A stretch of DNA of 43,655 bases from Myxococcota bacterium (GTDB lineage Bacteria; Myxococcota_A; UBA9160; UBA4427): positions 45,637 to 89,291 of the forward strand of contig JAPYTP010000004.1 of assembly GCA_029941885.1 (NCBI GenBank). The letters are read 5' to 3'. The translations under genes were made by a program, and so were the position numbers. This document shows, one piece after another, positions 1 through 9,207 of the stretch. Positions within the stretch are counted from its first letter, which is position 1, and the number at the start of each line of letters is the position of its first letter. The notes under the pieces are model-generated. The model was not told where the DNA came from, did not search any database, and saw only the letters and a program-made list of their open reading frames with translations.

Positions 1-59
1 CGATCGGCCATTCGATCGGCCATTCGGTCGGCAAAGGGCGAGTAGATCGCTCCGGGCAT
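1..59 (-). CDS. Partial CDS, N-terminus only, unknown protein
   Basis: Read on the minus strand, an ATG at position 59 opens a frame that runs off the left edge of the window. It begins M-P-G-A-I-Y-S-P-F and then reads ADRMADRMADR. The repeated MADR comes from a 12-base direct duplication at positions 1-24. The frame begins about 55 bases downstream of the SDR stop, in the same orientation, so it is a plausible next gene of that unit. Only about 19 codons are visible and no family can be recognised. The start is chosen only because it is the first ATG after the SDR stop; no strong ribosome binding site is seen. Confidence 0.35.
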   Translation of the reverse strand, partial: MPGAIYSPFADRMADRMAD

Positions 60-115
60 CGCGGCCGTCTCGGGCGCAACTCGCGGTGCCGTCGAGGAAG
101 CGCCGCCCTTCGACA

Positions 116-985
116 TCAATCGGCCTGGACCGCTCGGATCAACTCGCCGTAGCCCTCACGAAAACTCGGGTAACGGAATCGATAGCCGCTGTCTCGCGCT
201 CGTTGATTGCTGCAACGCTTGCTACCGACTGCGCGCCGACCCCTGGACGCCACCTCCGCTGCCTCCCCCGACTCTTCGACCGGGGGCTCGACGTTCAACT
301 CTTTCGCGAGCCAGCGAAAGACTTCCGCCTCCTCCGCGGAGCGATCATCGACGCCCAGATAGAGGGCCTCGGGCTTGCGGAGGAAGAGGAGATGGCGGAT
401 CAGCCCAGCGGCGTCGTCGCGATGAATCCGGTTGGTGAAGTGTTCCTCTGCACGCAACCGAAGTCGTCCCTCGCGAGCGCGCTCGATCAGACCCGCTCGA
501 CCCGGTCCGTAGATCCCACCTAGACGCACGACGACGCTCGAGATCCCGCTTGCGGCGAGCAGCCCCTCGGAGGCGAGCAGGGTCTCTCCTCGAAACTGGG
601 TCGGATGGGTCGGGGACTCTTCGTCGATGGGCTCGCCGCGGCGCTGTCCGTAGACCGACGTGCTCGAGGCCATCACGATCCGACGCGGTCGTTGCCCCTC
701 ATCCGCCAACCACTCCAAGAACCCTGCCAATCCGTCGAGGTAGGCCCGCCGATAGGCCTGTTCCGTCCCCTCGTCCGCTGCCACGGTGAAGACCGCGTAT
801 TCGACCCGCGCGGGTGCCGGCCCCAATGCGTCCGGACGCGCGACGTCTCCGACGATTCCCTTCACACCCTCGACCAGGGCATCCACGCTGCGGCGGATGC
901 CATAGACCTCGTGCCCTTCATTCATCAGCATGCCCGCCAGCGCATTGCCGACATAGCCGCATCCCGCGATCACCACTTGTGCCAT
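116..985 (-). CDS. NAD(P)-binding SDR epimerase-like protein (YeeZ-type)
   Basis: A 289-residue Rossmann protein of the extended/atypical SDR superfamily, related to NAD-dependent epimerase/dehydratases and YeeZ-like proteins. The N-terminus has the dinucleotide motif GCGYVGN (residues 8-14), followed near residue 105 by the strand ASSTSVYGQ and then DEESPTHP, both usual in this group. The classical YxxxK catalytic pair is not evident after DEESP; the segment reads QFRGETL, as in the atypical members. The substrate cannot be inferred. The ATG start at 985 is only 35 bases from the divergent amidotransferase start, so the two share a very short promoter region. It is probably cytoplasmic. Confidence 0.8.
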   Translation of the reverse strand: MAQVVIAGCGYVGNALAGMLMNEGHEVYGIRRSVDALVEGVKGIVGDVARPDALGPAPARVEYAVFTVAADEGTEQAYRRAYLDGLAGFLEWLADEGQRPRRIVMASSTSVYGQRRGEPIDEESPTHPTQFRGETLLASEGLLAASGISSVVVRLGGIYGPGRAGLIERAREGRLRLRAEEHFTNRIHRDDAAGLIRHLLFLRKPEALYLGVDDRSAEEAEVFRWLAKELNVEPPVEESGEAAEVASRGRRAVGSKRCSNQRARDSGYRFRYPSFREGYGELIRAVQAD

Positions 986-1020
986 CCGGGCAGGATGCCG
1001 CAGATGGCTATGCTCGTGCC

Positions 1021-1752
1021 ATGCACCGACCTCGAATCGGGATCCCGCTCAGCCTCGACGACCGTGGACGTTGGCGTGAGGGCCGGAGCTATCACTACAT
1101 CGATCGCTGCTACGCCGACGCCGTCGATCGTGCCGGTGGGCTCCCGGTCCACCTCCCGATCCAGGGGGATCCCGAAGCGCTTGCGGAGACCCTCGATGGA
1201 TTGGTCATCCCGGGCGGGGACGATTTCCCGAGCGACCGTCCGCTTCCTTCGGGCGTCGAGCTCGAGGTCGTCGCGGAGGCCCAGCTCGAGTTCGACGAGT
1301 CGCTCTTCGAGGCCAGCTCACGACGTGGTCTTCCGATCCTCGGAATCTGCTACGGAATGCAGCTGATGGCGCGCGCCCGGGGCGGAACCCTCGAAGCCCA
1401 CCTGCCGAGCCGGGAGCCAGCGATCACGGACCATCGATTGCCGCCGCAGGGGCGTCACTCGATCGAGATCGTGACGGATAGTCTGCTGGGCAGAATCCTG
1501 GAATCGGATGCGGGATGGGTCAACAGCCTGCACCATCAGGCCGTGCGGGAGCTCGGTGGGGAATACCGTGCCGTCGCCCACGGCCCCGGCGGAGTCATCG
1601 AGGCATTCGAAGCGGCTGCGAAAATCGGCGAGACAACGGACGCGAAATGGGAGATCGGCGTGCAGTGGCATCCCGAAAAGATGAATGAGAATTCGAGCTC
1701 GAGGCTCTTCGATGCCTTCGTCGAGGCGAGCCGCCTCTCGAGCCGTCCCTAG
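1021..1752 (+). CDS. Class I glutamine amidotransferase, gamma-Glu-GABA hydrolase-like
   Basis: A 243-residue peptidase C26 / PuuD-like protein. In known members it hydrolyses gamma-glutamyl amide bonds, for example gamma-glutamyl-GABA. The nucleophile elbow GICYGMQ places the catalytic Cys at residue 110, and QWHPEK gives His217 and Glu219 for the triad. LVIPGGDDF near residue 61 is the usual oxyanion/substrate loop. I start at the ATG at 1021 because the homologous N-terminus (RPRIGIPLS) begins right there and the longer open frame upstream is unrelated sequence antisense to the SDR. The stop overlaps the next gene's GTG as TAGTG, so translational coupling with plsC is likely. The physiological substrate is unknown. 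Confidence 0.85.
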   Translation: MHRPRIGIPLSLDDRGRWREGRSYHYIDRCYADAVDRAGGLPVHLPIQGDPEALAETLDGLVIPGGDDFPSDRPLPSGVELEVVAEAQLEFDESLFEASSRRGLPILGICYGMQLMARARGGTLEAHLPSREPAITDHRLPPQGRHSIEIVTDSLLGRILESDAGWVNSLHHQAVRELGGEYRAVAHGPGGVIEAFEAAAKIGETTDAKWEIGVQWHPEKMNENSSSRLFDAFVEASRLSSRP

Positions 1753-2483
1753 TGCGAATCGCGCTGTCCCTCGCATTCTGGGGTTTTGTGGTCCTTTCGT
1801 CCGCGATTCTCTTTCCCCTTGCGGTGCTGCTCTATTGCGTGACCTTCGCCTTCGATCGTCGGCGCTGGGCGATGCACAAGTTCACATCGGTCTGGGCGTC
1901 CCTCTACACCTGGTTCAATCCGGCATGGCCCGTTCGGATCCACGGACGCGAACGCATGCACGAAGCCGGACCGGTGGTGATCGTCGCCAACCACCTATCC
2001 CTCGTGGACATCCTCGTGCTCTTTCGATTGCAGAGCCATTTCAAATGGGTCTCGAAACAAGAGAATTTCAGCGTGCCTTTGATCGGCTGGAACATGACCC
2101 TGTGTGGCTATATCCCGTTGCGCCGCGGAACGACCCGAAGTATTCGCGCGATGATGCAAAGATGCGATGAAGTGATCAGCGAGGGAAGCTCCATCGTGAT
2201 GTTTCCAGAGGGCACACGCTCCTCGACGGGGAGGTTGCGATCCTTCAATCCCGGCGCCTTCGAAATCGCGAAGAGCAACGGTGTTCCGATTCAACCGATC
2301 GTCTTGCGTGGGACCGGCGATGCCCTGCCCAAGCGTGGCTTCGTCCTGCAAGGACGACACCCGATCTCGATCGAAATTCTCGACCCAATCCCGCCGAGCG
2401 ACGTCGAGAAACTCGAGGCCGACGACATGATGAACCACGTCCGCGGGATCATCGCGGAAGCCCTCGCGCGAGACCCGCGTTAG
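1752..2483 (+). CDS. plsC: 1-acyl-sn-glycerol-3-phosphate acyltransferase (PlsC family)
   Basis: A 243-residue membrane-associated acyltransferase that transfers an acyl group to lysophosphatidic acid in phospholipid synthesis. A hydrophobic N-terminal segment (about residues 5-33) is followed by the catalytic NHLSLVD box (His81, Asp86) and the phosphate-binding FPEGTR motif (151-156), with RRG at 124-126. The length is normal for PlsC. The GTG start overlaps the upstream stop by one base (TAGTG). The frame stays open after its TAG stop for a further 83 codons (next entry), which is unusual. A paralogue acting on another lysolipid is possible. Confidence 0.88.
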   Translation: MRIALSLAFWGFVVLSSAILFPLAVLLYCVTFAFDRRRWAMHKFTSVWASLYTWFNPAWPVRIHGRERMHEAGPVVIVANHLSLVDILVLFRLQSHFKWVSKQENFSVPLIGWNMTLCGYIPLRRGTTRSIRAMMQRCDEVISEGSSIVMFPEGTRSSTGRLRSFNPGAFEIAKSNGVPIQPIVLRGTGDALPKRGFVLQGRHPISIEILDPIPPSDVEKLEADDMMNHVRGIIAEALARDPR

Positions 2484-2735
2484 TCCCCGAGGCCGCGCCC
2501 GACCGCGCCCGACCGCGCAGGACTCACGTGGACGGCGCGACCACTTCTCGAAGAACTCTCCAGCGATCGAAGCAGGGCCTTCGCCTATGGCGAACTCTCC
2601 GAAGCCTTCCTGCGATCGAACCCGGCGCTAGCCGAGAGCATCCCGGGCCAGCAATCGAATCGGGGATGTGCCTTCGGTAGTGCGCTCGCCGGGATGATCG
2701 CAAAAGGCGTCATCGAGCCCCGAGCGATCGCCTAG
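2484..2735 (+). CDS. Unrecognised ORF in frame after the plsC TAG, no clear own start
   Basis: Directly after the plsC stop codon the same frame stays open to a TAG at 2733-2735. From about 2523 it reads like genuine protein (for example LLEELSSDR, YGELSEAFL, GSALAGMIAKGV) with strongly GC-biased third positions. There is no ATG, GTG or TTG early in the frame; the nearby GTG at 2528 is out of frame. The beginning contains a 10-base tandem repeat (CCGCGCCCGA, about 2494-2519). The terminal TAG interlocks with the menE TAG on the other strand in a CTAG palindrome, a typical convergent-gene arrangement. It could be a readthrough extension of plsC, a small gene with a non-canonical start, or a truncated gene. 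No family is recognised. Confidence 0.4.
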   Translation, partial: SPRPRPTAPDRAGLTWTARPLLEELSSDRSRAFAYGELSEAFLRSNPALAESIPGQQSNRGCAFGSALAGMIAKGVIEPRAIA

Positions 2736-4285
2736 CGCCCTATTCGCCAGCGTTCGCGAAGCACACGACGCCGCAGCTTTCCGGTTGCGGTCCGCGGAAG
2801 CTCGCCGACCGCTTGAAACTCGACGGGCCGCTTGTAGCGGGCCATCCGGGCGCGACAGAAATCTGAGAGCATATCTGGATCGAAGGGCACTCCCTCCCGC
2901 AACACGACGACCGCGACCGGGCGAGCTCCGAATTCCCGATCGGGAATCCCGAATACCCCCACGTCTTCAACCCCCTCGGCCTCTAGCAGGATCGACTCGA
3001 GTTCGGCGGGGTAGACGTTTTCGCCCCCGGACACGATCAGGTCGGCGCGACGATCGAATACCCGGAGCCCTCCGCGCGTATCGAGGCACCCGATATCTCC
3101 CGTCGACAGCCAGCCCGCTCGGATCGCTTCACGCGTCGCCTTCTCGTCCTCGAGGTAGCCTCGCATCACGATCGGTCCACGCACCTCGATCTCGCCCTCG
3201 ACGCCCGACTCGACACGATCCCGATTCGAATCGACGATCCGTATCTCGACGCCCGGAAGCACCTCGAGTCCCGACGCGAGATCGTCCTCACGGAGCACCT
3301 CCCGATCGGGTGGCCGCGTCGCGACCTGGGAGGCGGCCTCGGTGAGTCCGTAGGTCGGCGCGACCGGATAGCCGAGCGTCCGCGCGCGCTCGAGGAGACT
3401 CGCTCCGGCGGGGCCACCACCGAGCAAGACGACCGAGAGCGATGCCGGGGCCCGCGCTGTACCGCGCGCTTCGATGATCCGTGCGAGCATGGTCGCCACG
3501 AAACTCACGTGCGTGATCCTTTCGCCTTCGAGTGCGTGAACGACTTTCCCGACATCGAAACGATCGTGCAGGACGACACATGCGCCGATCAGCGCACATC
3601 GAATCAGGATCGACAGTCCTCCGATGTGGAATATCGGCATGCATAACAGCCATCGATCTTTCTCTTCGCTTCCGAGAAGAGCCGCGGAGGCGCGTGCACT
3701 GGCGATCAGGTTGTCGAATCCGAGAACGGCCCCCTTCGGCCGGCCGCCCGTGCCCGAGGTCTGAAGGACGAGTGCGGCGCCTTCGTCGATTCTCTCGCCT
3801 CGCCGCTCATGTGCGATCTCATCGAGAAGCAGCGAGGACTCGATCGCGATATCGAGATCGACCGCGATCGTTGCGTCTGCCGCTGCCATCGCCAGCAGAC
3901 CGCAGCCCAATCCCGCGACGAGCCGATGGCCGCCCGATTCGGGCCCCCGAGCATCCGCCCTCGGAACGACGACGTATCGGGCCGACGTGGAAGTGATCGC
4001 ATCTCGTTGTTCGGTCTCCGCCAACCGGGCGTTCAGCGGCAACATGACGACACCCCGCGCGAGCATCGCGTGAATCAAGACGATCCCCTCCACGCTAGGC
4101 GGAGCGAGGATCGCAACGAGATCCCCGGGCTCGATCCCGATCGCGGCCAATCGGCCGTCTGTTTCCCGGGCGGCAGCGGCGAGTTCGGCATACCCGATCT
4201 GCTGCCCCTCGAAGCGGAGCGCCTCCCGCGCCTCTCCCAAATCCGCGAGCCCGGCAATCCATTCCTCGCGCCGGTCCACGCTCAT
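2732..4285 (-). CDS. menE: o-succinylbenzoate--CoA ligase MenE
   Basis: A 517-residue ANL-superfamily adenylating enzyme that activates o-succinylbenzoate to its CoA thioester in menaquinone synthesis. It has the P-loop region QTSGTGGRPKGAVLG, the TYGLTEAAS motif, the STGDIG and DRRADLIVSGGENVYP hinge motifs, and a normal C-terminal RTATGKLRRR carrying the catalytic lysine. Assignment as MenE rather than a general ligase rests on its position as the last gene of the men operon, 16 bases after menC. I use the ATG at 4285 (MSVDRREEW); the longer open frame upstream runs into menC antisense. The homologue at 25314-26888 lacks this lysine. Confidence 0.9.
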   Translation of the reverse strand: MSVDRREEWIAGLADLGEAREALRFEGQQIGYAELAAAARETDGRLAAIGIEPGDLVAILAPPSVEGIVLIHAMLARGVVMLPLNARLAETEQRDAITSTSARYVVVPRADARGPESGGHRLVAGLGCGLLAMAAADATIAVDLDIAIESSLLLDEIAHERRGERIDEGAALVLQTSGTGGRPKGAVLGFDNLIASARASAALLGSEEKDRWLLCMPIFHIGGLSILIRCALIGACVVLHDRFDVGKVVHALEGERITHVSFVATMLARIIEARGTARAPASLSVVLLGGGPAGASLLERARTLGYPVAPTYGLTEAASQVATRPPDREVLREDDLASGLEVLPGVEIRIVDSNRDRVESGVEGEIEVRGPIVMRGYLEDEKATREAIRAGWLSTGDIGCLDTRGGLRVFDRRADLIVSGGENVYPAELESILLEAEGVEDVGVFGIPDREFGARPVAVVVLREGVPFDPDMLSDFCRARMARYKRPVEFQAVGELPRTATGKLRRRVLRERWRIGR

Positions 4286-4301
4286 CGCCCGCTCATCCCG
4301 G

Positions 4302-5537
4302 TCATGCCTCGACCTCGAAGACCGGACCCCGCTCGTGGGGAAATCGATCGCCGCCACCACTGGGGTTGGAGTCGGCCGGATTCGGCGCGTCGAAAACGGA
4401 CTCTGCCGTGCACGGGAGCACGGGATCGAAACCGATCCCCGCGTGCGTCGACACACGCATGTGCCCCCGTTCATCGAGTCGCTCGAATTCCGACCCCGCG
4501 CAGAGGTCGGCAGCGAGCAGTCCAGCCGTTCCGAGACCGTGCACTTCGTCAGCGGGCGACAGTCCCGCGGCGAGAGCCAGGGGCGCGGCGCGCCCGACCG
4601 CGCCCTCGATCAAGCTGGACCAGACGACTCGCAGCCCGTCCTGCTGGGCACGGCGCCAGAGCGCGATCGCATCCGAGAGTCCCCCGACCGCGGCGGGCTT
4701 GACGATCAGAATCGATGCTGCACGGGCGTCGAGACAGGCCCAGACGCCTCCTCCGAGCAGCGCCTCGTCGGCTGCCACGGAAATCGCGCCCTCTTGCGAG
4801 AGGTGTTTGAGGCCCACCAGATCGTTGCGGGGGACCGGCTGCTCGACATAGTCGATCGAGAAGGGTTCGAGCGCGACCAGAGCCTCCGCCGCTTGCGCTC
4901 GGCTCCACGCCTCGTTCGCGTCGAGCCTCAAGCGGGCCGACGTTCCGATTACCGAGCGCAGGGCGGACACCCGCTCGAGGTCGAGGCCCAGATCCCGGAG
5001 TTCGCTCGACACGGCAAGCTTCAGCTTGAATGCCCGAAAGCCCTGGCCCGAGTACGCCGCTGCGCTCTCCTCGACACTCGCCGGATCGGCGCCGCCGACG
5101 AGCGCCTGGACGGCGACGGAGGAATGTGGAATCCCGGCCCGACCCGCGCGATCGCGAACCTCGGCCGCGAGGCTTCGCTCCGCTCCTCTTGCCGCCAGAT
5201 CGAACCGTGCCGAGTCGATCGCGGATCGAGCACAGGGCGCATCGATTCCGCGAAATGAGGCCGCTCCGTCTGCTGAACGATCCCCGATGGATTGCGAGGG
5301 GTCTTCCCTCCCTCGAACCCAGGAGGCCAGCCCGTCTTCGAGGGCCCGTCGACAGGTCGAGAGATCTTCGGTCCCGAATTCCGGAAGCGGCGTCGCCTCA
5401 CCGAATCCGTGTCGACCCTCTCGATCGGTGAGTTCGACGAGCCAGCCGAGGCGCTCGGAAATCCGGCCGTGGGCGGTCGCGAGCGAGCGCACGAGGGGAA
5501 GGGAAAAAGGCCGGAGCGTGGCGCGCCGAAGCGTCAC
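4302..5537 (-). CDS. menC: o-succinylbenzoate synthase MenC
   Basis: A 411-residue enolase-superfamily protein that dehydrates SHCHC to o-succinylbenzoate. The muconate-lactonizing-type barrel residues are present: the KLK pair (Lys171, Lys173), the metal ligands in RLRLDANEAW (Asp206), YVEQP (Glu232) and AADEALL (Asp257), and the opposite-face lysine in ILIVK (Lys280). It is longer than the E. coli enzyme (about 320 residues), mainly because of the N-terminal capping domain and a C-terminal tail. The GTG start overlaps the menA stop by 4 bases (GTGA), so coupled translation is likely. Confidence 0.92.
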   Translation of the reverse strand: MTLRRATLRPFSLPLVRSLATAHGRISERLGWLVELTDREGRHGFGEATPLPEFGTEDLSTCRRALEDGLASWVRGREDPSQSIGDRSADGAASFRGIDAPCARSAIDSARFDLAARGAERSLAAEVRDRAGRAGIPHSSVAVQALVGGADPASVEESAAAYSGQGFRAFKLKLAVSSELRDLGLDLERVSALRSVIGTSARLRLDANEAWSRAQAAEALVALEPFSIDYVEQPVPRNDLVGLKHLSQEGAISVAADEALLGGGVWACLDARAASILIVKPAAVGGLSDAIALWRRAQQDGLRVVWSSLIEGAVGRAAPLALAAGLSPADEVHGLGTAGLLAADLCAGSEFERLDERGHMRVSTHAGIGFDPVLPCTAESVFDAPNPADSNPSGGGDRFPHERGPVFEVEA

Positions 5538-6427
5538 GCCGCGAGCCCCAACGCGAATAACATCGAGAAGAGAAAGCCCAACTGCGCGGTGCCTGCGAGG
5601 GCCTCATTGAGAGCGGGACCACCCTCATTCGACCGGATGACACCGAAGAGTCTGAGCGCGCGGGGAGCCGAGACCCAGGGCAACAAGATCCAGGGCGCCT
5701 CCCCGACCCCGAGCCACAGAACGATCGGCACCAGGTAGGCGCCCCCGACCAACACCGCCCACTCGATTCGCGCGCCGCTACGCCCCAGCCGAACGGCCAG
5801 CGTCCGCTTTCCCACCGCGGCGTCGCTGTCGATATCGCGCAGGTTGTTCACGACGAGAATCGCCGTCGCGAGGCCACCAACGGGCAATGCGCACACGAGC
5901 CCGAGCCCGGACAAGGACCCGGTCTGAACGAAAGTCGTTCCGACGACCGCGACCAGCCCGAAGAACAGGAAGACCGCGACATCTCCGAGGCCGTGGTAGC
6001 CGAGCGGCCAGGGTCCGCCGGTATATGCGATCGCGGCGGCGATCGAGACCAGACCGACGGCAATGATCACCGGTCCGGCGACCCAGCAGAGGTAGGCGCC
6101 GACAAGCGTCGCCAGAGAAAAGACCACGAGCATGCCACGCTTCATGGCGGCGGGGGGGAGCAGTCCCAGTTGGGTCGCGCGCGGCGGTCCGATCCGATCT
6201 TCGTTGTCCGCTCCCTTTTCGAAATCGAATACGTCGTTCGCAAAATTGGATCCAACCTGAAGGAGCAACGCTCCGAGACCCGCGGCGATTGCTGGCAAGA
6301 TCTTCGCGCCCCCCTCCACCTGGGCGACGGCGGTGCCGACGAGCACGGGACCGATCGAAACGGGAAGCGTGTGTGGACGTGCGGCCATGACCCAGGCCTG
6401 AAGGCTTCCGGGATGGACTTCGCTCAT
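5534..6427 (-). CDS. menA: 1,4-dihydroxy-2-naphthoate polyprenyltransferase MenA
   Basis: A 297-residue integral membrane UbiA-family prenyltransferase that joins DHNA to the polyprenyl diphosphate, making demethylmenaquinone. The first Asp-rich motif is NDVFDFEKG (64-72) and the second is NNLRDIDSD, with [10 protein letters not shown] just after it, as in MenA. Between them lie multiple hydrophobic spans, including the [15 protein letters not shown] loop typical of MenA. Both ends overlap neighbours by four bases: its ATG overlaps the menH stop (ATGA), and its TGA overlaps the menC GTG. It acts at the cytoplasmic membrane. Confidence 0.94.
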   Translation of the reverse strand: MSEVHPGSLQAWVMAARPHTLPVSIGPVLVGTAVAQVEGGAKILPAIAAGLGALLLQVGSNFANDVFDFEKGADNEDRIGPPRATQLGLLPPAAMKRGMLVVFSLATLVGAYLCWVAGPVIIAVGLVSIAAAIAYTGGPWPLGYHGLGDVAVFLFFGLVAVVGTTFVQTGSLSGLGLVCALPVGGLATAILVVNNLRDIDSDAAVGKRTLAVRLGRSGARIEWAVLVGGAYLVPIVLWLGVGEAPWILLPWVSAPRALRLFGVIRSNEGGPALNEALAGTAQLGFLFSMLFALGLAA

Positions 6428-7362
6428 GCACGATCTCCTGCGGGCGGATCGGGTCGCTCGTCCGGGGATCGTCGTGAAATACCCGAGGCTCCCGCCCGAT
6501 CGCCACGGGGGTCGGCTTCGAGATCCTCGAAAAATCGGCGAAGGACGAGCGCGAAGGAGTCCGGTGCCTCGAGATGCGCTGCGTGTCCCACGTTCTCGAC
6601 GATCTCGATTCTCGCGTCCGCCATCGCGGGTTCGAGGGACGCAGCAATACTACGAAACTTGTCGTCCTGCTGACCGACGACGAGCAGTATCGGCCGTTGA
6701 AATCGACCGAGTCGTTCGTGAAGTGGCTCCTGGGCGCCCGCTCCCATTCCGCGCAGACTTCGCGCGAGACCCTTCGGTCGATTGCGAAGTCGCAGCGCCC
6801 GCGCCCGCGCGAGGGCATCCGCACCCAGACGTGCTTGACTCGCGAAGATCGGCAACGCCATCCAATGGTCGACGAAGGCCTCGATGCCCTCGCGTTCGAT
6901 CCGGTCTGCGAGCTCTTCATCCAGGGCAATGCGTTCGGCCCGAAGCGTCGGGTCCGCGATTCCCGCGGTCGCACCGACCAGAACCAGACTCGAGAATGAA
7001 TCGGGATGGGCGAGCCCAGCCGCGAGCGCCGCGCGAGCGCCCATCGAGTAGCCGACCAGATGCGGGCGACCGAGGTCGAGCGCACGGGCCGCCTCCACGA
7101 TCTGATCGGCACACGCCGCCATCGAATAGCGAGCAAGCGATTCCGGGGCATCGCTCTCCCCGTGTCCCACGAGTTCGAGTCGCGCCACGCAGCGCTCCCG
7201 CGAGAGTGGATCGGAGACACACGACATGCTCTCGGCACCTCCCGTGAATCCATGAAGCACCAGAACGGATTCGGCGTTCTTGCGCGAAACGCCCTCGACG
7301 ATGGCGTGAAGACGCACCCCTCCGGCTTCGACGAATACCTCCTGGAAAGCTCTGGTGCTCAC
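6424..7362 (-). CDS. menH: SHCHC synthase MenH (alpha/beta hydrolase)
   Basis: A 312-residue alpha/beta-hydrolase that eliminates pyruvate from SEPHCHC to give SHCHC. The nucleophile elbow is GYSMGAR (Ser106), the acid lies in GQQDDKF (Asp233/234) and the base in ENVGHAAH (His260), matching the MenH triad order. LHGFTGG near residue 36 forms the oxyanion loop, and the Arg-rich LRLRNRPKGLARSLRGMGAG resembles the MenH cap. The last 30 or so residues are a Pro/Arg/Asp-rich tail beyond the usual fold. The GTG start overlaps the menD TGA (GTGA). Hydrolases are often misassigned, but the operon position makes MenH likely. Confidence 0.88.
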   Translation of the reverse strand: MSTRAFQEVFVEAGGVRLHAIVEGVSRKNAESVLVLHGFTGGAESMSCVSDPLSRERCVARLELVGHGESDAPESLARYSMAACADQIVEAARALDLGRPHLVGYSMGARAALAAGLAHPDSFSSLVLVGATAGIADPTLRAERIALDEELADRIEREGIEAFVDHWMALPIFASQARLGADALARARALRLRNRPKGLARSLRGMGAGAQEPLHERLGRFQRPILLVVGQQDDKFRSIAASLEPAMADARIEIVENVGHAAHLEAPDSFALVLRRFFEDLEADPRGDRAGASGISRRSPDERPDPPAGDRA

Positions 7363-9206
7363 CGCGAAAAACCAGCTTCGACGGCCTCACAGGCCCTCGC
7401 GACCGCTCGGCGGAATCTCGCTTCGTTCGAAGCGGCGTCGACCGGAACATGGATGATCGAAACGCCAGGCCGTTCGGTCGCCCTGGCGATTGCCGCTTCG
7501 AGTTCCCTGATCCCATCGGCCCGGCAATAGTCCAATTCGAAGAGCGCGGCGACACGGGCGAGATCGAGTTCATGGGGCGTTCGAAACAACTCTTCGAAAG
7601 ACACGCTCTCGCCCAGGGCTGCGATCGGGAGGAAAGAGAAGATCCCTCCGCCGTTGTCATCGATCACGACGATCGTGAGCGGAATCGCCTCGCGCCGCGC
7701 GATCAGCAGCCCACTGAGGTCGTGAAGAAATGCCAGGTCTCCGGTCATCAGAAGCGTCCGCCGGCCCGATGCCGCCGCCGCCCCGAGCGCCGTCGAGGTC
7801 ACTCCATCGATTCCACTCGCGCCGCGACTGGAGAGCACCCGAAGAGAGTCCGGGCGATGGCCGAAGCCCAGGTCGAGCAACCGGATCGACATGCTATTCG
7901 ACGTAAAGAGCTGGGCCTCCGGGGGGGCGGCTCGGGCCAGGGTCGCCGCGACCGCCAACCCCGACCATCCATCCTCCGCAAATACCACGTCCTCGATCGC
8001 CTTGCCCGCGACGGCGTTCGAAGTTTCGAAAGAACGGCACCAGGCGCGATCTCGAAACGACCCTTCACGCGAGTCTCGGACGAGCAGAGCGGCGGCGGAC
8101 TCGAGCAACGAGGCCGCCCCGCCTCGAATCACCCGGGTGACACGATGGGACGGCTCACCCCAGTGACCTCCCTCGTCCAGCCAATAGATCGAAGCCGGCT
8201 CTGCGGATTCGATCCAGAGTCGTTGCGCCTTCGAAACCGGCGTGTCTCCGATCCGGAGGACCACATCGGGCTTCATGTGCTCCCGAAAGACAGTCGTGCG
8301 CGTGAGGACATCACCTCGGTCGAGAAGGGGAGCACGGCCCGGTCGCACCTCGCTCCGCAGGTTCGAGGCGGGATCTGAGAGAATTGGCCAACCGGCGGCC
8401 GCTGAGAAATTCGAGAGCGCCTCCCGCAGCGCAGGTTTCGCATCCATCGGTCCACAACAGAGGACGCCACGCTCTTTCCGCCGCACGAGCTCGACGAGTT
8501 CGCGGATATCCGCGGGATCGGCGATGGCTCGCGCTTCTGTAAAGCGTGGACTTGTGGCGTCCGGCGGCGGATCGGAACCGATCGGATCCGAAAAGTCCAC
8601 CGGCGGAGCCAGGGGCTCTCGCAGAGGCCAGTTGAGATGGACGGCGCCCGCCGGCGTCGACACCGCCACCTCTACTGCTCTTCCCGCCAGCTGAACCGCA
8701 TAACGTCGAGCATCCCGACCCGCTCCGGGAATCGGCACCTCGACTGCCCAGCGCGGATAGCGCCCGTAGAGACCGACCTGGTCGATCGTCTGTCCCGCGC
8801 CCCAATCCCGCAATTCGGGCGGGCGGTCGGCGGAGGCCACGATGAGCGGAACACGCGAATAATGAGCCTCGATAACAGCGGGGAGATAATTCGCGGCCGC
8901 CGTCCCCGATGTGCACACGATCACAGTCGGCCGCCCGCTCGCCTTTGCGAGACCGAGCGCGAAGAACGCAGCGGCGCGTTCGTCGAGTTCGATCCAGGTC
9001 CGAAGCCCTCGCGTGCGATGCGCCACGATCGCCAGCGGCGTCGAACGGGAGCCAGGGGACACGACGACGTGTTCGACGCCGGCGCTTCGAAGTGCCTGGA
9101 AGAATGTCCCGACGAATCCATAGACCGCGACAGGGTCGGAGACGAAGGCAGAGATCTCGCCAGGCGGATCGGAAGCAATCGTGCCCCGAGATCGGGAATC
9201 GCTCAC
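7359..9206 (-). CDS. menD: SEPHCHC synthase MenD (ThDP-dependent)
   Basis: A 615-residue thiamine-diphosphate enzyme that condenses 2-oxoglutarate with isochorismate. The N-terminal Pyr domain has VVSPGSRSTPL and the catalytic Glu in ELDERAAAFFALG, followed by CTSGTAAANYLPAV. The C-terminal PP domain carries TGDLAFLHDLSGLL and DDNGGGIFSFLP, the GDG-type cofactor motif of MenD. I start at the GTG at 9206, one base after the menF stop, because GGAG lies about seven bases upstream within the menF end. The longer open frame extends over menF. Its TGA overlaps menH. Confidence 0.93.
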   Translation of the reverse strand: MSDSRSRGTIASDPPGEISAFVSDPVAVYGFVGTFFQALRSAGVEHVVVSPGSRSTPLAIVAHRTRGLRTWIELDERAAAFFALGLAKASGRPTVIVCTSGTAAANYLPAVIEAHYSRVPLIVASADRPPELRDWGAGQTIDQVGLYGRYPRWAVEVPIPGAGRDARRYAVQLAGRAVEVAVSTPAGAVHLNWPLREPLAPPVDFSDPIGSDPPPDATSPRFTEARAIADPADIRELVELVRRKERGVLCCGPMDAKPALREALSNFSAAAGWPILSDPASNLRSEVRPGRAPLLDRGDVLTRTTVFREHMKPDVVLRIGDTPVSKAQRLWIESAEPASIYWLDEGGHWGEPSHRVTRVIRGGAASLLESAAALLVRDSREGSFRDRAWCRSFETSNAVAGKAIEDVVFAEDGWSGLAVAATLARAAPPEAQLFTSNSMSIRLLDLGFGHRPDSLRVLSSRGASGIDGVTSTALGAAAASGRRTLLMTGDLAFLHDLSGLLIARREAIPLTIVVIDDNGGGIFSFLPIAALGESVSFEELFRTPHELDLARVAALFELDYCRADGIRELEAAIARATERPGVSIIHVPVDAASNEARFRRAVARACEAVEAGFSR

Positions 9207-9207
9207 C

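Noticed and set aside
2481..2483. Pyrrolysine-type recoding of the plsC TAG
   Set aside because: Nothing in the protein context suggests pyrrolysine, PlsC is complete before the TAG, and no pyl genes are visible. The downstream frame is reported only as an open question.
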